Below, piece by piece: positions 8,564-17,023 of a DNA stretch of 64,000 nt. Both the position numbers and the translations under genes were made by a program. Position 1 is the stretch's first letter. Each line of letters starts with the position of its first letter. Source of the DNA: Mycolicibacterium komanii (GTDB taxonomy: Bacteria; Actinomycetota; Actinomycetes; Mycobacteriales; Mycobacteriaceae); contig NZ_CVTA01000005.1 in the NCBI RefSeq assembly GCF_001050035.1, positions 62,001-126,000 of the forward strand, written 5' to 3'. Below the pieces are notes generated by a model. It was not told the origin of the DNA, did no database searches, and worked only from the letters and a program-made list of their open reading frames with translations.

Positions 8564-9379
8564 ATGGCCAATCCGTTCGTCAAGGCGTGGAAGTACCTCA
8601 TGGCGCTGTTCAGCTCCAAGGTGGACGAATACGCCGACCCGAAGGTGCAGATCCAGCAGGCCATCGAGGAAGCCCAGCGCCAGCACCAGGCACTGACCCA
8701 GCAGGCCGCCCAGGTGATCGGCAACCAGCGTCAGCTGGAGATGCGGCTCAACCGGCAACTGGCCGACATCGAGAAGCTCCAGGTCAACGTCCGCCAGGCG
8801 CTCACCCTCGCCGACCAGGCGACGGCCGCCGGCGACGCGGCCAAGGCCACCGAGTACAACAACGCCGCCGAGGCGTTCGCCGCCCAGCTGGTGACCGCCG
8901 AGCAGAGCGTCGAGGATCTCAAGGGGCTGCACGACCAGGCGCTGCAGGCGGCCGGTCAGGCCAAGAAGGCCGTCGAGCAGAACGCGATGATGCTGCAGCA
9001 GAAGATCGCCGAGCGCACCAAGCTGCTCTCACAGCTCGAACAGGCCAAGATGCAGGAGCAGGTCAGCTCGTCGCTGCGCTCGATGAGCGAGTTGGCGGCC
9101 CCGGGCACCACGCCCAGCCTCGACGAGGTGCGCCAGAAGATCGAGCGCCGCTATGCCAACGCGATGGGCGAGGCCGAGCTGGCACAGAATTCGGTTCAGG
9201 GCCGGATGATGGAGGTCCAGCAGGCGAGCGTGCAGATGGCCGGGCATTCGCGGCTGGAGCAGATCCGCGCCTCGATGCGCGGTGAGCAGCTGCCCGCCGG
9301 TGGTAACGCCGCGGCGCAGCCCGCGACCCCGGCGGCCAATCCGCAGCAGGCGACGCCGGAAAACCCGCTGTCCCAATAG
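8564..9379 (+). CDS. pspA: Phage shock protein A / 35-kDa antigen
   Basis: A 271-aa peripheral membrane protein of the PspA/IM30 (ESCRT-III-like) family, counterpart of Rv2744c. It stabilises the cell membrane under stress and can hold ClgR inactive. Nearly the whole chain is predicted coiled coil rich in Q, E, A and K; the N-terminal amphipathic helix [17 protein letters not shown] is the membrane-binding part. The tail after residue 240 is alanine/proline/glutamine-rich. The start ATG 8564 has GGCGGAGTG upstream. It is followed after 14 bases by pspM. Confidence 0.95.
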   Translation: MANPFVKAWKYLMALFSSKVDEYADPKVQIQQAIEEAQRQHQALTQQAAQVIGNQRQLEMRLNRQLADIEKLQVNVRQALTLADQATAAGDAAKATEYNNAAEAFAAQLVTAEQSVEDLKGLHDQALQAAGQAKKAVEQNAMMLQQKIAERTKLLSQLEQAKMQEQVSSSLRSMSELAAPGTTPSLDEVRQKIERRYANAMGEAELAQNSVQGRMMEVQQASVQMAGHSRLEQIRASMRGEQLPAGGNAAAQPATPAANPQQATPENPLSQ

Positions 9380-9393
9380 CCGAAGAGGAACCC

Positions 9394-10224
9394 GTGAGTG
9401 CGCAGACGAGCCGGCCCGAGCCGTGGCGCTCGCTGATGCAGCGAGGCCTTCAGAACGGGATCGACACGGCCGCCGAGTGGTCCGATGTGCTGGCCGACAG
9501 ACTGAACGCCGCCGCCGACCCGCGCGCGAAGCTCCTGCGTAAGCGGCGGTGGGCGCTGCGGCTCACGGTGTTCTTCACGATCTCCAGCGTCTTCTGGATC
9601 GGCGTCACCGGGCTGGTGGCGGCGTGGGACGTTCCGGCATGGGCGCTGCTCATCCCGTCACCGATCGCCGTCGGCGCGGCCTTCCTCGCGACGCTGTCGT
9701 TTCTGCGGTACCGCTGGCTGCGACGTGAGCCGCTGCCCCCGCCGCGGTCGCGTGCCACCCGCCGGCTCCCACCGCGGGGGTCTGCCGCGCGTCAACCGAT
9801 GGCGGCGCTGGCGACCTCCGAGCGCGGGTTGTTCTCCCTGCTCGGAGTGATGGAGCGCGGTCGGATGCTGCCCGCCGACGAACTGCGCGAGCTGACCGCG
9901 GCGGCGAATCAGACGGCGGCGACCATGGCCGCCACCGCGAACGAAGTGGTGTCGATGGAGCGGGCCATCCGCGCGACGCCGCAGTCAGGCGCCCACCTGA
10001 CCCCCACCATCCGCGCGTTTACCGCACAGCTCGACCACGGTGCCCGCCAGTACGGCGAAATGGTCAACGCCGCAGCGCAATTGGTGTCGGCCGCGAACAC
10101 CGGCCCGACGTCCACGTCACCGATGTGGCAGCAGCGTTACCGCGACGAACTGTCCAACGCCACCGACCGCCTCGTCGGGTGGGCCCAGGCGTTCAACGAA
10201 CTGGGCCACGTCCGCGGGGCATAA
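9394..10224 (+). CDS. pspM: PspA-partner membrane protein PspM
   Basis: A 276-aa protein matching Rv2743c, the membrane anchor that recruits PspA. Two membrane helices are visible at about residues 53-77 and 81-105, then a cytoplasmic region rich in alanine and threonine. The start is GTG 9394, preceded by AGAGGAA. In M. tuberculosis a further gene, Rv2742c (pspN), follows; here the next gene, 5 bases away, is on the other strand, so the operon ends with pspM. Confidence 0.88.
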   Translation: MSAQTSRPEPWRSLMQRGLQNGIDTAAEWSDVLADRLNAAADPRAKLLRKRRWALRLTVFFTISSVFWIGVTGLVAAWDVPAWALLIPSPIAVGAAFLATLSFLRYRWLRREPLPPPRSRATRRLPPRGSAARQPMAALATSERGLFSLLGVMERGRMLPADELRELTAAANQTAATMAATANEVVSMERAIRATPQSGAHLTPTIRAFTAQLDHGARQYGEMVNAAAQLVSAANTGPTSTSPMWQQRYRDELSNATDRLVGWAQAFNELGHVRGA

Positions 10225-10229
10225 CCCTC

Positions 10230-10670
10230 CTACATACTCGGCCGCAGCGACGGAACGACCGTCGCGGCCAGCCCCCGCACCGTGGCCTTGACGAAGTCGA
10301 GGGTGTCGAAGTAGTCGCGCCACAACGTGATTCGGCCGGCGTGCACCTCGAACGTCCCGCACACCCAGAACTGCACGCGCACCGGCCCGAAGATCAACGC
10401 ATCGGTGCGTTCGGTGAGCACGCAGTTGCCGTCCGCGGCGACGCGGTGGATCTTCACCTCGAAGCGCGCCCGCCCTTGACCGCGCCGAAAGATGCCCACG
10501 ATGCGCTTGCGGCCGCGGATCGTGGGATAGCCGACGTTCTGCCACTCCACGTTGTCGGCGAGCAATCCGTCGACGGCGTCGAAGTCCTCATCCTGCAGCG
10601 CGTAGAGGAACGTTTCGACGGCCCGGATGTTGTCGACGTCGGTTTTCAGTTCGGGAGCCTGGTCGGTCAT
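10230..10670 (-). CDS. ephG: Limonene-1,2-epoxide hydrolase family protein
   Basis: A 146-aa cystatin-like alpha+beta protein matching Rv2740 (EphG), an epoxide hydrolase that acts on sterol- and fatty-acid-type epoxides. The likely catalytic Arg-Asp pair is in LTERTDAL, the second Asp in WRDYFD, and the tyrosine/asparagine region around EWQNVGYPT matches the limonene epoxide hydrolase site. It is convergent with pspM and divergent from the glycosyltransferase. The start is ATG 10670. Physiological substrate unknown. Confidence 0.85.
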   Translation of the reverse strand: MTDQAPELKTDVDNIRAVETFLYALQDEDFDAVDGLLADNVEWQNVGYPTIRGRKRIVGIFRRGQGRARFEVKIHRVAADGNCVLTERTDALIFGPVRVQFWVCGTFEVHAGRITLWRDYFDTLDFVKATVRGLAATVVPSLRPSM

Positions 10671-10712
10671 GCGGCCAGCCTAGTGCCGCGCTGCTGTGGC
10701 AGGGTAGGCCCA

Positions 10713-11876
10713 ATGCGCGTCGCGGTCGTCGCCGGACCCGATCCGGGGCATGCCTTTCCGGCGATCGCGCTGTGCCTTCGTTTCCTGGCCAACGGCGATT
10801 CGCCGACGCTGCTGACCGGAACGGAGTGGCTCGACACCGCCCGCGACGCCGGCGTCCCCGCCGCTGAACTGCTCGGCCTCGACCCGGAGGACACCGACGA
10901 CGACGCCGACGCCGGGGCGAAGGTCCACCAGCGTGGCGCCCGGATGGCCGTGCTCAACGCGCCGCAGATGCGCCGTCTCGGGCTGGACCTGGTGGTCTCG
11001 GACGCCATCACCACCGCGGGCGGGTTCTGCGCCGAAGTGCTCGGGCTGCCGTGGGTCGAACTCAACCCGCACCCGCTGTACCGGCCGTCGAAGGGGCTTC
11101 CGCCGATCGGCAGCGGTTTGGCGCCCGGCGTCGGTGTCCGCGGCCGGGTACGCGACGCGATCCTGCGCGCGCTGTCGTCCCGGTCGTGGCGGCAGGGCAT
11201 TCGGCAACGCGCGGCTGCGCGGGTGCAAATCGGGCTGCCCGCAGCCGAACCCGGCCCGCGCCGACGGTTGATCGCCACGCTGCCGGCGCTGGAGGTGCCG
11301 CGGCCGGACTGGCCCGCCGAGGCCGTGGTGGTCGGCCCTCTGCACTTCGAGCCGACGACGGCGACGCTGGACATACCCGCGGGCGGCGGTCCGGTAGTGG
11401 TCATCGCGCCGTCCACCGCGACGACGGGGGAGGGGGGCCTGGCGGAGATCGCCCTGGCGACCCTGACACCGGGTGAGGTGTTGCCGTCGGAGTCGCGGGT
11501 GGTCGTGTCGCGCCTGGGCGGCACGCAGGTCGCGGTGCCGCCGTGGGCGGTGGTCGGACTGGGACGACAGGACGAGCTGCTGTCGCACGCCGACCTGGTG
11601 ATCTGCGGCGGCGGCCACGGCATGGTGGCCAAGACGCTGCTGGCGGGCGTTCCGATGGTCGTGGTCCCCGGCGGCGGCGACCAGTGGGAGATCGCGAATC
11701 GTGTTGTACGGCAAGGAAGTGCGCAGCTTGTGCGCCCGCTCACCGCGGAGGCGCTGGCCCGCGCGGTGCGTGAGGTGTTGGACACACCGCGATACCGGGA
11801 TGCGGCGCGGCGGGCCGGGGCGACGGTCGCCGGCGTCGAAGATCCGGTACGGGTGTGCCATGAAGCGCTGGCGTAG
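10713..11876 (+). CDS. GT1-family glycosyltransferase
   Basis: A 387-aa GT-B fold glycosyltransferase of the UGT/YjiC type, counterpart of Rv2739c. The N-terminal domain starts MRVAVVAGPDPGHAFPAIAL, the usual acceptor-domain opening. The nucleotide-sugar site shows as HADLVICGGGHGMVAKTLLAGVPMVVVP with a downstream GGDQWEIANRV. ATG 10713 is chosen because this conserved opening starts there, although the frame stays open from 10125. Acceptor and sugar are unknown. It overlaps or nearly touches the DUF3046 gene. Confidence 0.87.
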   Translation: MRVAVVAGPDPGHAFPAIALCLRFLANGDSPTLLTGTEWLDTARDAGVPAAELLGLDPEDTDDDADAGAKVHQRGARMAVLNAPQMRRLGLDLVVSDAITTAGGFCAEVLGLPWVELNPHPLYRPSKGLPPIGSGLAPGVGVRGRVRDAILRALSSRSWRQGIRQRAAARVQIGLPAAEPGPRRRLIATLPALEVPRPDWPAEAVVVGPLHFEPTTATLDIPAGGGPVVVIAPSTATTGEGGLAEIALATLTPGEVLPSESRVVVSRLGGTQVAVPPWAVVGLGRQDELLSHADLVICGGGHGMVAKTLLAGVPMVVVPGGGDQWEIANRVVRQGSAQLVRPLTAEALARAVREVLDTPRYRDAARRAGATVAGVEDPVRVCHEALA

Positions 11877-11886
11877 TTTGGGGCCC

Positions 11887-12081
11887 GTGCGGTTGACGGA
11901 ATTTCATCAGCTCGTCGAAGAACAGTTCGGCTCGGTGCGCGGCGCGTCGCTGCTCGTCGACCACGTGCTGGGCGGGTTCGACGGCCGCACGGCGGCGCAG
12001 GCCATCGAGGACGGCGTGGAACCGCGGGACGTCTGGCGCGCACTGTGCTCAGACTTCGATGTCCCGCGTGATCAGTGGTGA
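11887..12081 (+). CDS. DUF3046 family protein
   Basis: A small (64-aa) actinobacterial protein matching Rv2738c. The pattern RLTEFHQLVEEQFG, then DHVLGGFDGRTAAQAIEDG and a terminal VWRALCSDFDVPRDQW is characteristic. GTG 11887 puts the family's usual MRLTEF-type opening at the start; ATG 11860, inside the upstream gene, would add nine residues. Function unknown. In M. tuberculosis this gene is followed directly by recA, while here about 16 kb of hydrogenase genes lie between. Confidence 0.82.
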   Translation: MRLTEFHQLVEEQFGSVRGASLLVDHVLGGFDGRTAAQAIEDGVEPRDVWRALCSDFDVPRDQW

Positions 12082-12085
12082 ATCG

Positions 12086-12328
12086 TTAGCGGTTGTCGCC
12101 CGAGCCTTCCGCTTCGGCCGACGTCTGGCGACCCTCGTACGGGGGGACCTCGGGTTTGACGTCCTTGGGCGGTTCGTCGGTGAATCCCGTCTGGAAGTCC
12201 GGATTTCCGTCGTCGTGGGCGGGCACGGACTCGTCACCGCGATAGGTGTCCGACGGACGGTCCGCCGGCCCGCCCGAGGCTTGATCGGATCCGGTCCCGC
12301 GTTTTCCTCGTTCCTCCGGCTCGGTCAT
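12086..12328 (-). CDS. Small hydrophilic hypothetical protein
   Basis: An 80-aa acidic, glycine/proline-rich protein with no membrane segment and low complexity (GGPADRPSDTYRGDESVP). I recognise no family. ATG 12328 (MTEPEERG) is chosen because a GAGGAG ribosome-binding site lies at the right distance; a GTG at 12337 would touch that site. It lies 53 bases after the end of hypD on the same strand, so it could be the last gene of the hydrogenase operon or independent. It converges on the DUF3046 gene with 4 bases between stops. Confidence 0.6.
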   Translation of the reverse strand: MTEPEERGKRGTGSDQASGGPADRPSDTYRGDESVPAHDDGNPDFQTGFTDEPPKDVKPEVPPYEGRQTSAEAEGSGDNR

Positions 12329-12381
12329 GACAATCACTCCTCACTTGTCGCCGCGTGATCTGCGACGACGTATCGACGGCC

Positions 12382-13509
12382 TCAGGCGCGCTGCCCCAGG
12401 ACCAACGCCGTCTCCCGGTGCAGCCTGCCGAAGTTGTAGTACGCCGCGCAGGCGCCCTCCGGGGACACCATGCACGTCCCGATCGGTGTCTCCGGTGTGC
12501 ACGCGGTCCCGAAGACCTTGCACTCCCACGGTTTGATGACGCCCTTGAGCACCTCGCCGCACTGGCACGCCTTCGGATCGGCCACCCGCACACCCGGCAT
12601 GGCGAAGGTGCGTTCGGCGTCGAAGTCCGCGTAGTCAGGGTGCAGCCGCAGCGCGCTCTGCGAGATGAAACCCAGCCCCCGCCACTCGAAATGCGGTCGC
12701 AGTTCGAAGGTCTGGGCCATCAGCTTGAGCGCCTGGGTGTTGCCTTCGGGGCGTACCACCCGTGTGTACTGGTTCTCGACCTCGCAGCGGCCGTCGCGGA
12801 TCTGCTGCAGCAGCATGTGCACCGACGCGAGGATGTCGAGCGGCTCGAATCCCGCCACCACCATGGGTTTTCCGTACACGTCGGGGACGAACCGGTACGG
12901 GCGCAACCCCACCACCGTCGAGACGTGTCCGGGTCCGAGGAATCCGGACAGGCGCAGGTCGGGAGACTCCAGGATCGCCTTGATCGGCGGGACGATCGTG
13001 ACGTGGTTGCAGAACACGCTGAAATTACCCACACCCAACGCCTTCGCGCGCACCAGCGTCACGGCGGTGGACGGCGCGGTGGTCTCGAAGCCCACTGCGA
13101 AGAACACGACCCGCTTGTCCGGATTGTCGAGCGCGATCTTGAGCGCGTCCAGCGGCGAATACACGAACCGCACGTCGGCGCCGCGTGCCTTCGCCTCGAT
13201 GAGGTTGCCCCGCGAACCCGGCACCCGCATCATGTCGCCGAACGTCGTGAAGATGACGTCGGGCTGCTCTGCCAGCCACATCGCGTCGTCGACGCGCCCC
13301 ATCGGGATGACGCACACCGGGCATCCGGGCCCGTGCACCAGCTCGACCGTCTCCGGCAGCAGATGCTCGATGCCGTGGCGGTAGATGGTGTGGGTGTGGC
13401 CGCCGCACACCTCCATGAACTTGAACTCGTCGTCGCCGGCGAGGTCGGTGATGGACCTGACCAGCGCACGTGCGGCGGCCGGGTCGCGGAATTCGTCGAC
13501 GAATCTCAT
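12382..13509 (-). CDS. hypD: Hydrogenase formation protein HypD
   Basis: A 375-aa iron-sulfur scaffold that with HypC assembles the Fe(CN)2CO group of [NiFe]-hydrogenase. The conserved cysteine motifs are present: EVCGGHTHTIYRHG, VHGPGCPVCV, and a C-terminal cluster-binding set (KACQCGEVLKG, WECKVFGTACTPE, IGTCMVSPEGAC). It is the last of the hyp genes in the operon, 10 bases after hypC. Cytoplasmic. No missing residues are seen. Confidence 0.96.
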   Translation of the reverse strand: MRFVDEFRDPAAARALVRSITDLAGDDEFKFMEVCGGHTHTIYRHGIEHLLPETVELVHGPGCPVCVIPMGRVDDAMWLAEQPDVIFTTFGDMMRVPGSRGNLIEAKARGADVRFVYSPLDALKIALDNPDKRVVFFAVGFETTAPSTAVTLVRAKALGVGNFSVFCNHVTIVPPIKAILESPDLRLSGFLGPGHVSTVVGLRPYRFVPDVYGKPMVVAGFEPLDILASVHMLLQQIRDGRCEVENQYTRVVRPEGNTQALKLMAQTFELRPHFEWRGLGFISQSALRLHPDYADFDAERTFAMPGVRVADPKACQCGEVLKGVIKPWECKVFGTACTPETPIGTCMVSPEGACAAYYNFGRLHRETALVLGQRA

Positions 13510-13519
13510 GGCTTGCCTC

Positions 13520-13792
13520 TCAGGCGATTTCGGATGAGTTGAACGCTTCGATCTCGGCGGCGTAGTCGGCGCCCATCTTCTGCACCTGGTCGAGGGTGAG
13601 CGTGGCCTCGTGTTCGTCGATCTTGGCCATCGCGAACCCGACGTGCACCAGGACCCAGTCGCCGACCTTCAGGTTGTCGTCGGCCAGCAGGCGCACACTG
13701 ATGGTTCTGCGGACGCCGTTGACGTCGACCTTGGCCAGCGACTGTTCGGCGTCGACGATGTCGACCACCTGACCGGGGATGCCGAGGCACAT
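13520..13792 (-). CDS. hypC: Hydrogenase chaperone HypC (copy next to hypD)
   Basis: A 90-aa HypC/HybG/HupF chaperone. It starts MCLGIPGQVV, so the catalytic Cys2 that carries the Fe(CN)2CO precursor after methionine removal is present; the GDWVLVHVGFAMAKI segment is the second family hallmark. It passes the precursor between HypD and the large subunit. It lies directly before hypD, its usual partner, and 12 bases after hypE. A second hypC lies at 19323-19586. Confidence 0.94.
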   Translation of the reverse strand: MCLGIPGQVVDIVDAEQSLAKVDVNGVRRTISVRLLADDNLKVGDWVLVHVGFAMAKIDEHEATLTLDQVQKMGADYAAEIEAFNSSEIA

Positions 13793-13804
13793 GTCGGTCT
13801 CCTC

Positions 13805-14899
13805 TCAACAGATCCGCGGCAGGGGGTCGCCGACGAGCATGTCGACGATCCGGCTGCCGCCGAACGACGTTCGTAGCGCGACGATTCCGTGGGGCTCGGG
13901 GACGATCTCGCCGACCACCGCGGCCCGCGCACCCTGCGGGTGGGCGCGCAACGCGGACACCGCCGCATCGGCTTCTTCGGCGGGCACGACGGCGACGAAC
14001 TTGCCTTCGTTCGCCACGTAGAGCGGGTCGATGCCGAGCATGTCGCACGCCCCGAGCACCTGCGGCAGGACGGGCAGCCTCTCCTCGTCCAGGATCATCG
14101 CGAACGGTGCGTCCTTGACGAGTTCGTTGGCCACCGTGCCCACACCTCCGCGGGTCGCGTCGCGCATCCACCTGGTCGACGGCGCCGCGGTCAGCAGCAG
14201 CTCGACGAGTTCGTGCACCGGTGCGGTGTCCGAGGCGATGTCGGCGTCGATGGCCAGATCGCCGCGCGCCAGCATGACGGCCATCCCGTGCTCGCCGATC
14301 GTGCCCGACAGCACGACCTTGTCGCCGGGCTGCACGCTGTCGCGGGAGAGCAGCCGGCCCTCGGGAATCAAGCCCATGCCCGCGGTGCAGATGTAGACGC
14401 CGTCGGCGGCGCCCCTGCCGACGACCTTCGTGTCGCCGGTGACGATCTGCACGCCCGCGTTCAACGCGGCTTCGCCCATGTCCGCGACGATCTCGCGCAG
14501 TTCGGCGATGGGGAAGCCCTCCTCGATCACGAACGCCGCCGAAAGCCACTGCGGGCGGGCGCCGGAGACGGCCAGGTCGTTGATCGTGCCGTGCACCGCG
14601 ACGTGGCCGATGGAGCCGCCGGGGAAGCGCCGCGGCGACACCACATAGGAGTCGGTGGAGAAGGCCAGCCGTTCGCCCGACGGCGTCTGCACCGCGGCCG
14701 CGTCACCGAGTTGTTCGAGTTCGTCGTTGCGGAAGGCCTCGAGGAACACCGCGTCGACGAGCGCTGCCGACGACTTGCCGCCCGCCCCGTGCGCGAGCGT
14801 CACCACGTCGTCGAGCAGCCGCGGTCGTCGCTGACGGAATTTGTCGATCCGTTCCAGCACCCGGTCTTCGCGTTCGGACGCGCTCGCAGCTCGTGTCAT
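13805..14899 (-). CDS. hypE: Carbamoyl-dehydratase HypE
   Basis: A 364-aa PurM-like ATP-dependent dehydratase that turns the carbamoyl group received from HypF into the cyanide ligand. The N-terminal region has DDVVTLAHGAGGKSS, the middle FSTDSYVVSPRRFPGG and GDTKVVGRGAADGVYI, and the protein ends in PRIC, the invariant C-terminal cysteine that carries the thiocarbamate/thiocyanate. ATG 14899 is used; a longer open frame to 15301 overlaps the SIS gene and has no family sequence. The start overlaps the stop of the upstream SIS gene by four bases. Confidence 0.95.
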   Translation of the reverse strand: MTRAASASEREDRVLERIDKFRQRRPRLLDDVVTLAHGAGGKSSAALVDAVFLEAFRNDELEQLGDAAAVQTPSGERLAFSTDSYVVSPRRFPGGSIGHVAVHGTINDLAVSGARPQWLSAAFVIEEGFPIAELREIVADMGEAALNAGVQIVTGDTKVVGRGAADGVYICTAGMGLIPEGRLLSRDSVQPGDKVVLSGTIGEHGMAVMLARGDLAIDADIASDTAPVHELVELLLTAAPSTRWMRDATRGGVGTVANELVKDAPFAMILDEERLPVLPQVLGACDMLGIDPLYVANEGKFVAVVPAEEADAAVSALRAHPQGARAAVVGEIVPEPHGIVALRTSFGGSRIVDMLVGDPLPRIC

Positions 14900-15582
14900 G
14901 TGGAGTGTGCTCCGTTCAGTGCGCGGGCCGAATTGGTGTGCAGCTGCTCCTGGACCACCGACCAGAGCCGGTAGCCGAGCATCGCGTGGCTCTCCTGAAT
15001 CCGGTGGATGCTCTGCGAGCCGACGGTGAAACAGAAGTCGAGGTCCTCGGCGACCGCCATCCGTCCGCCGTCGTGGCCGGAGAAGCCCACGGTCAGCAGG
15101 CCGCGACGCTTGGCCTCGGTGATCGCGGTCATCAGGTCGTCGGAGTTGCCGGACGTGGACAGCGCGATCGCGACGTCGCGGTCGCGGGCGTGGGCGATGA
15201 TCTGACGTTTGAAGATCAGCTCGAACCCGACGTCGTTGCCGAGCGCGGTCACCACGGCGTTGTCGGCGGCGAGCGACCATGCGGCGACCGGCCTTCCGCA
15301 TGCCGGTCGGCTGAACAGCGAGGCCAACGTCGCGGCGTCGGTGGAACTTCCGCCGTTGCCGAACGTGTACAGCCGCCCGCCTCGGCGGAATCGCTCGGCC
15401 ATCTGCGTTCCGGCCGCGGTCAACGCATCGTCGTACTCGTCGAGCGATTCCCGTTGCAGCCGAGCACTTTCGGCGGCCTTACCGCGGGCCGATGCCGCGA
15501 GATCGTCCAGCAGGCTCGCGGCGTCGGTCTCCTCGGACTCGATGAAGGGGTACAGGAAGCCGGTGGCATCGGAGTCGCTCAT
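14896..15582 (-). CDS. SIS-domain protein (GmhA-like) of the hydrogenase operon
   Basis: A 228-aa sugar-isomerase (SIS) fold protein resembling D-sedoheptulose-7-phosphate isomerase. The phosphosugar loop FGNGGSSTDA and the second SIS motif ALSTSGNSDD are intact, then SGHDGGRMAV and a terminal IHRIQESHAMLGY helix. Mycobacteria make no heptose-type LPS, and the gene overlaps hypE and the SIS/HypC gene, so a role in hydrogenase maturation or carbon/ligand supply is more likely than heptose synthesis. That role is inference from context. Confidence 0.78.
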   Translation of the reverse strand: MSDSDATGFLYPFIESEETDAASLLDDLAASARGKAAESARLQRESLDEYDDALTAAGTQMAERFRRGGRLYTFGNGGSSTDAATLASLFSRPACGRPVAAWSLAADNAVVTALGNDVGFELIFKRQIIAHARDRDVAIALSTSGNSDDLMTAITEAKRRGLLTVGFSGHDGGRMAVAEDLDFCFTVGSQSIHRIQESHAMLGYRLWSVVQEQLHTNSARALNGAHST

Positions 15583-16304
15583 CGGTGCACCTCCTCGGGC
15601 TCGACGCGCGAGATGGCCGCGCCGGCGTGCAGCAGAACGAGGTCGTCGACCGCGACATCACCGATCAGCGTGACGTCGACCCACTCCTCACCGTCGGCGG
15701 TGCGTACCAGCGCCGCGCTTGTCGCATCGACCGCAGGCACCAGCACCTCACCGAGCCGGCCCTCGTCGCTGCACGTCACGCAGGCGGCGGCGGACTCGGC
15801 GGGTTTGAGCAGTCCCGGATGCTCGAAGCAGACGTGGGTGAGCTCCCACAGCAGGTGATACAGCAGCACGAACGCTCCGGTCGCCGGCACCATCGGGTCC
15901 TCGGTGTCGATCCAGAGGATGTGGTTCGCCGCTCCCGCCGGTGGACGTGGTCCGGACCCGATCCACAGTGTCAGGACGCCCCACGCTCGGGCGCGCCGCA
16001 TCGTGTCGACGACCGACGGTTCGTTCGCCGACGCCACCGCGATCAGCAGATCGCCGGGCCGGCTGGCCACCCGCGCCTGCGCGACGGGATCCGGTTCGAC
16101 GAGAGCGACCGACGGAAGCGCCCGCTTACCCATGATCACCGGATGCACGAACTCGACCGCGATGTGGTGCGCGTGTGGTTCCCACTGTGGCGAGATCACC
16201 CACAGGGTCGCGCCGTCGTTGAACTGGCGCGCGAGATCCAGCGCGGCGGCGGCAAGGTCGGCGGACAATTCCTCGCCGACATAGGGGCGTTGTGCGGTCG
16301 TCAT
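15579..16304 (-). CDS. SIS-like domain fused to a HypC-type domain
   Basis: A 241-aa protein with two parts. Residues about 10-165 look like a divergent SIS fold (DLLIAVASANEPSVVDTMRR, then VLTLWIGSG). Residues about 170-238 read as a HypC/HupF chaperone: CVTCSDEGRLGEV (Cys175, Cys178) is the form seen in actinobacterial HypC openings, then VDVTLIGDVAVDDLVLLHAGAAISRV matches the HypC beta-barrel. It overlaps the DUF6390 gene upstream and the second SIS gene downstream by four bases each, so all are translationally coupled. Function unknown; it might hold an iron-ligand precursor. The fold of the first half is less certain than the HypC part. Confidence 0.72.
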   Translation of the reverse strand: MTTAQRPYVGEELSADLAAAALDLARQFNDGATLWVISPQWEPHAHHIAVEFVHPVIMGKRALPSVALVEPDPVAQARVASRPGDLLIAVASANEPSVVDTMRRARAWGVLTLWIGSGPRPPAGAANHILWIDTEDPMVPATGAFVLLYHLLWELTHVCFEHPGLLKPAESAAACVTCSDEGRLGEVLVPAVDATSAALVRTADGEEWVDVTLIGDVAVDDLVLLHAGAAISRVEPEEVHR

Positions 16305-17023
16305 CGCGATACTCCCTGTCCGAGAACGGGATTCACAAGGTCGAGCGTGGCCCGCGTGGCCGTTTCGAGGTTGGCGGCCTCCTCGCCGGTCAGCGTCCCG
16401 CAGATCCAGTCCCAGTGGGCGGAGACGATCGCTCCGGGTTGCGGAGCGGGCGCCAGGGACAATTCGCCCCGCTTCCATGAGATCCGCTCCGCACGCGGAT
16501 CACCCAGTGTCAGCCGATCATGCGCGTACTGCAGCGGACGCGACGCGATCTCCGCGTGGTCGCCGGTGACGGACATGACGGTGCCCCACCGGATGCGGCA
16601 GGCCTGCATGACGCCCACGGCGGTGTCGGCGTCACGGCCCAGGAACTTCACCCAGGGGTAGACGACGATGACGTGAAAGCTGTGGTGCGCCAGGGTATCG
16701 GAGGTGCAGGGCACCGTGTCGAGCATCCCGGTGACCTGACCGGTGAACGCCGCGCGCAGCCGTGCCAGCAGGTGATCGGGGTCGACCTTGGACAGCGCCG
16801 GACCGCCGATCCAGTAACTGCGGACGACTTCGTCATCGAGAGGGTCGGATACCCCGACGGCTTCGGCGATGGTGGTCAGATACGGCCAGGCCCCGTCGAA
16901 TTCGTGTGCGTGCGAGGCGAGGCCGCCGGAGGTGCCGCCGCCGTCGGCCGGACCGCAGTAGCCGAGTTCGTTCGGCGGATAGGCATAGCGGCCGAACACC
17001 GTACGACCGTCCGCGCCGTTCAT
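16301..17023 (-). CDS. DUF6390 family hydrogenase-associated protein
   Basis: A 240-aa cytoplasmic protein with the opening GRYAYPPNELGYCGPAD and later SYWIGGPALSKVDPDHL, HSFHVIVVYPWVKFLG and ISWKRGELSLAPAPQPGA. From memory these belong to DUF6390, a family found beside actinobacterial hydrogenase genes; no function is known. Its start overlaps the hypF stop and its stop overlaps the start of the SIS/HypC gene, placing it firmly in the maturation part of the operon. No signal peptide or membrane helix. Confidence 0.72.
   Translation of the reverse strand: MNGADGRTVFGRYAYPPNELGYCGPADGGGTSGGLASHAHEFDGAWPYLTTIAEAVGVSDPLDDEVVRSYWIGGPALSKVDPDHLLARLRAAFTGQVTGMLDTVPCTSDTLAHHSFHVIVVYPWVKFLGRDADTAVGVMQACRIRWGTVMSVTGDHAEIASRPLQYAHDRLTLGDPRAERISWKRGELSLAPAPQPGAIVSAHWDWICGTLTGEEAANLETATRATLDLVNPVLGQGVSR

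Noticed and set aside
10125..10712. Long plus-strand extension before the glycosyltransferase start
   Set aside because: The frame is open but reads as the complement of ephG; the family opening begins at ATG 10713.
12338..12381. Search for a terminator after hypD
   Set aside because: No inverted repeat of useful length was found, so the end of the hydrogenase transcript stays unknown.
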